Below, piece after piece: positions 1 through 7,400 of a stretch of DNA of 13,620 nt. Source of the stretch: Candidatus Sivonenia alaskensis PMM_0068 (lineage in GTDB: Bacteria > Cyanobacteriota > Cyanobacteriia > Gloeobacterales > PMM-0068); the NCBI GenBank assembly GCA_949127685.1, contig CASBPW010000244.1, positions 1 through 13,620 of the forward strand, written 5' to 3'. Each line of letters starts with the position of its first letter. Positions within the stretch are counted from its first letter, which is position 1. The position numbers were made by a program, and so were the translations under genes. The notes beneath the pieces were generated by a model. The model was given only the letters and a program-made list of their open reading frames with translations. It had not been told where the DNA came from and did not search any database.

Positions 1-912
1 ACCCTGCGCCTATTGGCAGAAGAGCAGCCCCAGACGCTAGAACAACTCCCTCAAATTAAAGGCTTAGGACCGAAAAAAATTGAACAATTCGGACAGGAAC
101 TGCTAGCCATTCTGAGCGCAGAAGACTTTGAGCAAGTAGAAAACGAAGAAGCAGGCCTCCCAGCCCTAGACGCAATTCAGCCTGGAAAGCGTAGAGAAGA
201 GAGTAGAGAAAAGATTAAGGAGGTTGCCCCGCCACCGTACGATGGACTTCCCCAAAATAAACCCGTCCCTCGAGCCGTCGGTCTCGCCATTCTTCAAGCG
301 GTCGCCGAGAAAAGTCAGTCGCGGACTATTTTATGCCGCAACGTACGCCGGGCAAAACCCTGCTCAACTCTTCCAGAAGATGACGTCTACGACTATATCC
401 ATCTGATGATAGCCAAGGGCTATCTAGATCTGGACGAAGATACGTTAGTGCTGACAGAAGAAGGGTACCAAGTCCTTGGAATCATCCCTCCAGAACTAGA
501 GCTGACCCAAGATGATTGTCTGCTCGCTTTGGAACAGATGGCCCAAGGAGGAGCGGTTCCCCCAAGGAAGGTGTTAGAGATTTTGCTGGCTTCTTCTAGG
601 GAACTTACCGGCGAGGAATGTCACACCCTTATTGAAGGATTAGCCCATCATCGAGTTTTAGCCCCCCTCCATCATTGGTTGGCAAAAGAATCTCAGCCTC
701 AAATCCTCCAAGCTTTAATCACCGCTCTGGGAACTTTAGGGGAAGGAGAACGGCTCTTGTCTTTGTTACAGCATGTAAACCCTGCGATACGCTTACACAC
801 CGTCCGCACCTTAAGTAAATCAAACCAGACAAGATTCTTAACAAAAGCCATAGGAAGCGAAACTGATCCCCCAGTCCTAAGAGCCTACCGAATAGCCTTA
901 AAAAAGCGCTAA
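1..912 (+). CDS. C-terminal part of a RecQ-like ATP-dependent DNA helicase (5' end outside window)
   Basis: The reading frame is open from base 1 and stops at TAA 910-912, giving 303 codons of a protein whose start and helicase core lie upstream. The first ~38 codons match the end of an HRDC domain, the nucleic-acid-binding module at the C terminus of RecQ helicases; the hallmark is the helix-turn around IKGLGPKKIEQFG. A charged linker (codons ~40-85) follows. Next comes a segment of ~70 residues (91-160) with winged-helix character, ending LTEEGYQVL, rather like an RQC domain. The last ~80 residues (225-303) look like two or three HEAT-type helical repeats. RecQ proteins unwind DNA during recombination and replication repair. 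The HRDC call is firm; the winged-helix and HEAT calls are pattern-based inference. A winged helix plus HEAT repeats after HRDC is not the standard RecQ ending, so a RecQ paralogue with an added C-terminal module is likely. Confidence 0.75.
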   Translation, partial: TLRLLAEEQPQTLEQLPQIKGLGPKKIEQFGQELLAILSAEDFEQVENEEAGLPALDAIQPGKRREESREKIKEVAPPPYDGLPQNKPVPRAVGLAILQAVAEKSQSRTILCRNVRRAKPCSTLPEDDVYDYIHLMIAKGYLDLDEDTLVLTEEGYQVLGIIPPELELTQDDCLLALEQMAQGGAVPPRKVLEILLASSRELTGEECHTLIEGLAHHRVLAPLHHWLAKESQPQILQALITALGTLGEGERLLSLLQHVNPAIRLHTVRTLSKSNQTRFLTKAIGSETDPPVLRAYRIALKKR

Positions 913-1014
913 TCACTCCTGTACAAATCTTATTAACTGAAGGCTATAAGTACATTGAAAACGCTTATATAGTGGTTTAGCTTATAGATAATAAACCCGC
1001 TCCTAATCACGATT

Positions 1015-1251
1015 ATGACCATGGTTATCTTACTTTATGGTGCTGCTACCCTATTTTTGGCGGTAGGTATAGGGTTTCTATTGACGCGCACAGTCCGCAT
1101 TTTTTCTGGATCCCTTAGCCGTACTGACTATCCGGAGCCACCCGCCCCTGTCAGTATGGTTCGGCCACTCCAAAGTCGAGAAGAAGTGATTGCGATGCTC
1201 GAACGTCAATTCCGAAATAGCCCTTCTACGGATCCTAAGGACCGTAGATAA
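1015..1251 (+). CDS. Small single-pass membrane protein, unknown function
   Basis: This encodes 78 residues. A hydrophobic stretch at residues ~4-24 (ILLYGAATLFLAVGIGFLL) is followed by a basic residue and a soluble tail ending in charged residues, so a single N-terminal membrane anchor with a small soluble domain is expected. The tail contains SREEVIAMLERQF, a probable short amphipathic helix. A second ATG two codons downstream (1021) is an equally possible start; neither has a clear Shine-Dalgarno sequence. The stop TAA (1249-1251) shares its last A with the ATG of the next gene, so the two are almost certainly cotranscribed and translationally coupled. I do not recognise the family. The clear membrane segment and tight coupling argue that it is real rather than a chance frame. 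Confidence 0.6.
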   Translation: MTMVILLYGAATLFLAVGIGFLLTRTVRIFSGSLSRTDYPEPPAPVSMVRPLQSREEVIAMLERQFRNSPSTDPKDRR

Positions 1252-1556
1252 TGCGGCCAGCACTTGATCCCCTAACTTTCCCCGACGCAGCCTTTCAAGG
1301 TGACACTCTGGTCGTGACGGTTAAAGGCCGTAATTTGGCGAATATTCATACCGCCCATGTCCGCCCCGCTAAGGGTATGGCGATCTCCTTGGGAGACCCT
1401 TTAGGCAAGAGCAAGCAGCCGATCAAGACAGGCCCGGACGAATTAACCCTAACCCTTGAAATAGACCGCTTGGCCCCACCGGGCGAGAAGTGGCTGTGGG
1501 TCGAGTCTGAGCATGGCAATAGCCCTCAGCTGATGTTGACGGTAATGTTGCTGTAG
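1251..1556 (+). CDS. Small protein, possibly Ig-like (IPT/TIG-like) beta-sandwich, unknown function
   Basis: This encodes 101 residues and starts at the ATG overlapping the preceding stop codon by one base (TAATG). There is no signal peptide. The sequence alternates beta-strand-like runs: a GDTLVVTVKGRNLANI segment (residues ~18-33) recalls the first strands of IPT/TIG-type immunoglobulin-like domains (G-x-T-x-x-V-x-G-x-N-L). It is followed by a DELTLTLEID strand and a C-terminal PQLMLTVML strand. The fold assignment is inference from this pattern only. It is coupled to the small membrane protein upstream, so the two products may act together, perhaps at the membrane. It ends convergently only 6 bp from the stop of the lipoprotein gene on the other strand. 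No function can be assigned. Confidence 0.55.
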   Translation: MRPALDPLTFPDAAFQGDTLVVTVKGRNLANIHTAHVRPAKGMAISLGDPLGKSKQPIKTGPDELTLTLEIDRLAPPGEKWLWVESEHGNSPQLMLTVMLL

Positions 1557-1562
1557 CGGTCC

Positions 1563-2162
1563 TTAAACCTTTCTTTTGAAAGAGTCATAGAAAGTCCTCA
1601 CTTCATCACTGTCTAAATCCTTGGCTTCTTTAACGGTGTAGATAATTTGGTAAAGCTTATTTTTATCTAGGATGTAGTCTACACGGCCATAGAATTTTCC
1701 ATTCTCGCGGGTGCCTTCCACCCGTAAACTCTGATGTTTTTCGCCGCCTTGAGAAGGGAGGTCTTCTTGAGAAGTGATCTGTCCTCCATTTTTCTTGACT
1801 CGTTCTACCAAGACCTTAAACAAGTCAGTAGCAGACTTATTTTTGAGTATTTTTGTGTTAGAAAGGTCTGACATGATTATGGTAACGAGGCTGACTCCTC
1901 TAGCCAGTCGGGTCGCATTGAACGTACTAGAAACTACGGACTCTTCACCAAAATCAATGAGAGAATCAGTCTTAGGAACCAGACGAAATCCGGCTGGATA
2001 AACCAGGATAAAATCAGAGCCTTCTGGGGAAACCATCTTTGATTCCACGGGGACAAGACCTGAAAGGGCACCACAACCCACACACATCAGTAAGGTCATT
2101 CCACTCAAAACAGTCCCTAATTGGCAAAAAAATGCTCGCTTCTGGTTCTTATTCCTCTTCAT
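1563..2162 (-). CDS. Putative lipoprotein with PsbP/Mog1-like features
   Basis: From the ATG at 2162 the product is 199 residues. This start is preferred because it gives a basic N terminus (MKRNKNQKR), a hydrophobic core and then a lipobox-like LMCVGC with the candidate lipidated cysteine near residue 30. A purine-rich GAGGGAAT also precedes the ATG. An in-frame GTG at 2180 would add six residues. The mature part starts with a PEGSDFILVYPAGFRLV segment and ends with a strand-strand-helix pattern (GRVDYILDKNKLYQIIYTV, then a helix ending FYDSFKRKV). This layout resembles CyanoP/PsbP and related lipoproteins of cyanobacteria, in which a short strand domain ends in a helix carrying SFK-like residues. 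The PsbP link is inference; an unrelated DcrB-like lipoprotein is possible. The -3 residue of the lipobox is Cys, which is atypical. Era lies divergently 40 bp away. Confidence 0.7.
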   Translation of the reverse strand: MKRNKNQKRAFFCQLGTVLSGMTLLMCVGCGALSGLVPVESKMVSPEGSDFILVYPAGFRLVPKTDSLIDFGEESVVSSTFNATRLARGVSLVTIIMSDLSNTKILKNKSATDLFKVLVERVKKNGGQITSQEDLPSQGGEKHQSLRVEGTRENGKFYGRVDYILDKNKLYQIIYTVKEAKDLDSDEVRTFYDSFKRKV

Positions 2163-2202
2163 ATTCCCTCTAGCTCCCACTTTTCTATGGTCCCAGAACC
2201 CG

Positions 2203-3177
2203 ATGACAGAAGCCTATCACGCATCCTCCGCTGAATTTACGCCTATCCCTCAGGCCCCTAAGGGCTTCAAATCCGGCTTTGTCGGCATTGTGGGCAGACC
2301 GAATGTGGGAAAGTCCACGTTGATGAACCGCTTAATCGGAGAGAAAGTAGCAATCACCTCGCCAGTGGCTCAGACCACCCGTAATCGCTTGCAGGGAGTC
2401 CTCACTACGCCCAATGCCCAAATCATCTTTGTGGACACGCCAGGGATTCACAAACCCCATCATCTTTTGGGTGAAGTCCTTGTCTTCAATGCCCAGCAAG
2501 TCATGAATAGTGTGGACCTGTTGTTATTCATTGTCGATAGTACCGAACCACCAGGTCCCGGCGACCAGTTTATTGCCGAACAACTCCAACAGACCTCCGT
2601 TCCTGTCCTGATTATTGCCAACAAAGTAGACCAGCGTTCTCCAAAACGAGCCCTGGACCTGCAACAGAGCTATCGAGAACTGCTAGAACCCTATCGAGAA
2701 CCGATTCCAGTTTCCGCCCGAACAGGCAAAGGCATGGAGAAGTTACTCACGGCCATTGGGAACCGCTTACCAAAAGGCCCCTATTACTATCCACCGGACT
2801 ATCTCACCGACCAGCCGGAACGCTTCATCTGTGCGGAACTGATTCGTGAACAAGTGCTTTTGCTGACGGAACAAGAAATTCCCCACTCAGTGGCTGTAGT
2901 CATCGAATCGATGAAAGTCCGGCCTGCGCACACCCGCAAAAATTCCCCGATGATTACCCATATCCAAGCAACTATTCATGTCGAGCGGGATTCCCAGAAA
3001 GGGATCTTGATTGGCAAAGAGGGCCGGATGCTCAAAGAGATTGGCACCCAGTCTCGCAAACGCATGGAAAAGTTACTGGACGGCTCGATATTTCTAGAAC
3101 TCTTCGTCAAGGTAAATCCCCGCTGGCGTTCTTCTAATGCGGCCTTGAAAGAATTTGGATATCAGAAAGAGCGCTAG
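2203..3177 (+). CDS. era: GTPase Era (ribosome assembly, 16S rRNA binding)
   Basis: This encodes 324 residues with the full Era architecture. The G1 P-loop GRPNVGKST is at 31-39, the G2 threonine in QTTRN (57-61), the G3 DTPG at 78-81, the G4 NKVD at 140-143 and the G5 SAR at 171-173. The Era-specific YYPPDYLTDQPERF follows at ~195-208. The C-terminal KH domain has its GKEGRMLKEIG loop at 271-281 and ends FVKVNPRWRSS. Era is an essential GTPase that binds the 3' end of 16S rRNA and helps mature the 30S subunit at the membrane face of the cytoplasm. The ~22 extra N-terminal residues before GFVGIVGRP are somewhat longer than in the shortest Era proteins but common in cyanobacteria. No strong Shine-Dalgarno precedes the ATG. 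The stop codon overlaps that of the convergent SpoIID-domain gene. All motifs are intact. Confidence 0.98.
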   Translation: MTEAYHASSAEFTPIPQAPKGFKSGFVGIVGRPNVGKSTLMNRLIGEKVAITSPVAQTTRNRLQGVLTTPNAQIIFVDTPGIHKPHHLLGEVLVFNAQQVMNSVDLLLFIVDSTEPPGPGDQFIAEQLQQTSVPVLIIANKVDQRSPKRALDLQQSYRELLEPYREPIPVSARTGKGMEKLLTAIGNRLPKGPYYYPPDYLTDQPERFICAELIREQVLLLTEQEIPHSVAVVIESMKVRPAHTRKNSPMITHIQATIHVERDSQKGILIGKEGRMLKEIGTQSRKRMEKLLDGSIFLELFVKVNPRWRSSNAALKEFGYQKER

Positions 3178-4313
3178 GCTTTTAGCTTTGCCAATTTTGT
3201 GACTTTGGTGCCTTGGTAGTAGTGGGTCAGAATATTGCGGTATTTCCAGCCAGAAGCCGCCAGAGACTGTGCTCCCCACTGACTCATGCCATAGCCATGG
3301 CCCCAGCCTTTTCCTGCGAAGGTGAAGCTGGTGGCAGGGGTTTGATCTGCCCCGATCATCACTGCGCCCAGAGAGGGCGGGCGGACGGCTGCTACTTGGA
3401 AGCGACCGCTGAGTAAATTCAGCCCAATACGCACGGGGTCGGCATCAATGATTTTAGTACCGTTGGTGCCCACTATTTTTAGAGAGTCTGCACGCCCAGC
3501 GGCACTGATTTTGTCCGGGGTTACTTGTAAGAGCTCTCCCAATCCTGCCGTCCAAGGTTGTAACTGCTCCGGAGTGACGGAGACCTGCCAGCGGTAGTTG
3601 GGAGCATCTTGGTCATAATCTTTTACACTGCGCAGATAGCTACGTCCTCCGTTATCGGTCTGTCCACCCGAGGAAGCATGGTAGAGCGCTTCGACGAGCT
3701 TGCCTCGGTAGGTAATGACTTCACCCTGAGTTGTATCTACGGCTTGAATTGATTTTTGACTTTCTCCCTTGACTCCCCCATATACTTGCCAGGCTGCTGT
3801 GTCGCCAAGGTCGTAGGGCTTATCCTGACGATATTTCTGCCGATAGAGAGCATAGCTGCGAGCGGCTACAGCTTGGGCTTTGATCGCTTCTAAGGACCAA
3901 CTACGGGGCATTTCCGAGGTAGCTACGCCGTAGAGATATTCTTCCATGGGGAGTTGATTTACGGCCAAAAGACCATCAAGAGAGGATTTGACTTCAACCG
4001 CTCCTCGAAACCACTGCTTATCGATATAGACTAAGCCGCTCTTTGTCTGTGGAGTGACACGGACGCCACTAACTTTAATATCACCAATCTGAATACCTCC
4101 ACCCTTTCCCTGGCGAGTCAAGAGAGGCTCTAGAGGGTCCAAAGAACCCAAAATTTGCCCCCCAGAGGCCGTGACTAGCGCTTCAACAGAGCTTCCAATC
4201 ACGATTTGGTGGTCCCCTTCGGCAATCGCTACTCGGACATCGGTAGCCCAAACAGCAGGAGCTGCAACAAGAGGCAGAAGAGGCAACAGAAGAGCGAGAA
4301 GTACTCGTTTCAT
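3174..4313 (-). CDS. Secreted SpoIID/LytB-domain peptidoglycan protein
   Basis: From the ATG at 4313 the product is 379 residues beginning with a clean signal peptide (MKRVLLALLLPLLPLVAAPA, cut near residue 23). An upstream in-frame ATG at 4346 would add 11 residues that spoil the signal peptide, so it is not preferred. The SpoIID signature is complete. LPMEEYLYGVATSEMP at 121-136 carries the conserved acidic residue used by SpoIID lytic transglycosylases. EAIKAQAVAARSYAL is at 142-156, YHASSGGQT at 211-219, and the C-terminal GWGHGYGMSQWGAQ at 336-349. In Bacillus, SpoIID cleaves denuded glycan strands; cyanobacteria do not sporulate, and their homologues are usually annotated as amidase enhancers acting on the periplasmic wall. 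Its stop overlaps that of era. The 165 bp upstream contain an AT-rich TATATATA run (4395-4402) that might belong to its promoter, but I see no matching -35. Confidence 0.93.
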   Translation of the reverse strand: MKRVLLALLLPLLPLVAAPAVWATDVRVAIAEGDHQIVIGSSVEALVTASGGQILGSLDPLEPLLTRQGKGGGIQIGDIKVSGVRVTPQTKSGLVYIDKQWFRGAVEVKSSLDGLLAVNQLPMEEYLYGVATSEMPRSWSLEAIKAQAVAARSYALYRQKYRQDKPYDLGDTAAWQVYGGVKGESQKSIQAVDTTQGEVITYRGKLVEALYHASSGGQTDNGGRSYLRSVKDYDQDAPNYRWQVSVTPEQLQPWTAGLGELLQVTPDKISAAGRADSLKIVGTNGTKIIDADPVRIGLNLLSGRFQVAAVRPPSLGAVMIGADQTPATSFTFAGKGWGHGYGMSQWGAQSLAASGWKYRNILTHYYQGTKVTKLAKLKA

Positions 4314-4478
4314 AGCAAAACCAAAGATGAAACAATAAACAGGCATTCAAAAAAAACGGTTGGGTCGTTAGGAAAAGACCTCACGTTGGCATCCTATATA
4401 TATTTCTTCGACAGTTTACCCTATAGTTCTGTTAAACCGCTGTATACCAGCCGACAGGATAGCTAGGGACAAATCCCT

Positions 4479-7400
4479 CTAGAAGCGGGTTTCGAACTCT
4501 ATAGAACCACTTAAATTGTATTTGTTTGTATCTGTATCGTTTGTAGTATTTACGAAGGGACTGCCGCCTAGACGCAGAATTATCTGGTCGTTGACTCGGT
4601 ATTGGATGTTAAACCGGGTTGGTTGGTTGGGATCGGTGAGGTTTTGGGTCAGGCCGACCGCGAAATTATTGCTAAGGTCTTTAGCTACTGCTAAACCCAT
4701 CCCCAACCGAAAAGCACCAGGAATTGCGGGGTCTGTTTGGCTTAGGGTATTGATTTGGAATTCATCGAGGGCTAGATTTTGCTGAAAGAAATCTTCGATG
4801 GGAGAAACTAAGGCCGAGCCTGCCAAAGCATAGATCCCCACCCCTAATTGGCCTCCTAGATTGCCCCCCATCAGGGCGATGATTTCACCCTGAGTGCGGG
4901 GAGGAGAGCTACTCAGTTCCGTCTTGAATTTAGAAGCTCTTCCTGAAACTGCTGCTGTGATGCGTATGGTCCTTTGCGCGCCTGTAGTGAAGGTAGATTG
5001 TAAAACTACAGGGTCGGTGGGGTTAATGACGGGTTTTTGGGAGATGGGCAAGGTCACATCCTGGGCGCGGCCTGTGACCCGGATGTCTAGGTCTGGGTCG
5101 AGTCCTTGCGCTGGTATAAAACGAGCTACATTATTGCGACCTCGTTCCAGATAAAACGGAGTGGAAAAGAGGTTCAGCCGACCGGATAGAAACTGAACGT
5201 CTCCCTCCGCTTTCGGTTCAGCCAAGGTTCCAGACAATACAAGGTTGCCTTTGGTCAGGAAGCGGAGTATGGGCCGCCGTACCAAGTAAATATCCTGTCC
5301 AAGTACTACGTTCAAATCTTGCAGTTTGGGACTGCCAATCTGCTCAACCCCTGCAGTCGTTTCCAGACTGGCCGCCGCCTCTGGAGGTTTGTCCGTCGGT
5401 AAGCCGAGGTTGCCTCTAGAAAGCGTAACTACACCACTTACCGCAGGAGCGAGGAAAGAACCTTTGAGTAGAAATTTTCCATCTAGTTCTCCTTCGTAGA
5501 GCGGTGCAAGAGCTAATTGCACATCCTTTAAGTCCAATTGCAGGGGGTCCTCTACCACAACCTTCTGATTGAGGGCGACAATTCCTTGCCCCTCGAATTT
5601 GCCTTTGCTAAATTGTCCCGCTAAGGTCTTGACCACGGCTTTATCGCCCACAAAGTCAATCCGGCCCGATAGATTCTTAATCGGTTCTTTCAGACCCGTG
5701 ACATTGACTTGACTCTCTTCGAAGGTGAGGTTGCCATTCAGCTGTAGGGCTGTCAAATTCCCCCCTACGGTGACATCTAGGCTGCTTTTACCCTGTTGCC
5801 ATTGGATCTGGTCGGTAAAGAGATTGAGTAGGGCAAGGCCATTATTTTGCAGTTTGAGATTGAGGCTAAAGGTCTTATCCTCTGGTTGCTCGAAAAGGGT
5901 AAGCGGGAAACTCCCTTTGATCTGGGCTGGGTCTATTGCGCCTTTGGCATTACTAGTCCTCTCGGTGGCCAACTGAAAATCATCAATAGTTACCCGTCCC
6001 CGACGGTAGCTGATTTGACCAGAAGCTTGTTTTAGAGGAGCTCGATTGAGCATTCCTTGTTCCACGGCAAAGGCTCCTGCTACTTCAGGATGATTCAAAG
6101 TTCCGTCAAGCGTTCCTTCTATGGTGAGGTCTCCTTGAACCTGGAGGTTAGGGGGCAAGAAGGGTTGGACTAAACTTAGAGGGAACTGCTTGAGCTGAAA
6201 TATGCCATCAGGGACTTTGTCTTGCTTGGGATTGGGTGCTAGATTCAATACCCCTACATAGGTAGCTTCCCGAAGTTTGTCGGCGACCTGTTTACGGGCG
6301 GCAAAGGAGTCTACTCGGATCTGTTGATTTTGGTAGGCGCCTTTCGCTTCCACGGTGTCGAGATGGTACTTTCCCCATTGCCAGGTTTGCCCCGTGATAT
6401 CCACGGCCAGTTGAGGATTGTCTAGGGCCGGGCGTTCTAAGCGGAACGTAGGTATTTTGAGGGATAGGGTGCCTTGAAAGTCGCCTTTCAGACTTTGTAA
6501 GGAGCTAGGGAAGGGTGATTGATTTATCGTGGCCAGTTCTGCTTGTTCACTCTGAAATTCGGTAAATTTCTGGAGTTGCGCCGCCAAAGAACGGTCCCCG
6601 GTTGTGATTTCCACGGCCCCAATCGCATCGGCAGGGACAGCGGGTAAGGGCAACAGACTTTGATTGAGAATATCTTGCCACGTGCGCCAGCCAAAGGTCC
6701 GCACTAGGCTTTCCAAGGTGCCGTTTCCTGTCTGTATAGAAGCCAACAATCCTGAACGCCTGCTGTAGTCCAACTCCAGGGTATAGAGGCTCTTTTCAAG
6801 GTTGAGTTGGGTATTGCCGATCTGTAGGCTGCCATCGGCAGGGACATAGACCAAGTTCCCTTTTAGTAAATCGATTTTGAGGGTGCGATAACGGCCGTCC
6901 TCTATAACAAAAATACCTTTGAGCCTTTTGGTTTGAAAGTCGTAGGCAAAGTCTCCCCCCAAAACGCCTCCTATCTGGAGGGTCCTTGAACTTAATCTTT
7001 CTAAGGCTAGACCTTTGAGGCTCAGGGCAAATTGGTTGGCTTGTTTATGGCCGATGATGGATGTATCTCCGGCCTGGGCCATGAGGTTTAATGGGTTGAA
7101 TTGGCTATCGGTACTGAGTTTCAGTTGATCTTGATTGGCTCGCGCCCGTAGGTCTAGGGAGAAGCCAGCGGGATTGTAGGTGACCGGCCCTGATAGGGGT
7201 GCAAATTCAAAGGGTTCTACGGCAAGTCCTCGCACTGAGGCCTGACCGACAAAGTTTGGTTTTTGAGCAGTCCCCGTCAGCCGCCCCGTCAAGTCAGCCT
7301 GTCCTTGGACCGGACGGGGGAGCGGCAGCGGGACTTGGGCAAGGTTTACTTTATAGACTTGGAGGGTAAGATCTAACGCACCTTTGGGGTCTACGGTGCC

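Noticed and set aside
955..990. TTGAAA ... TATAG-like promoter before the small membrane protein gene
   Set aside because: The hexamers do not have an acceptable spacing (16-19 bp) with any good -10, so I did not call it.
4395..4402. TATATATA run upstream of the SpoIID-domain gene as a -10 box
   Set aside because: There is no -35-like hexamer at the right distance on the minus strand; simple AT-richness explains it.
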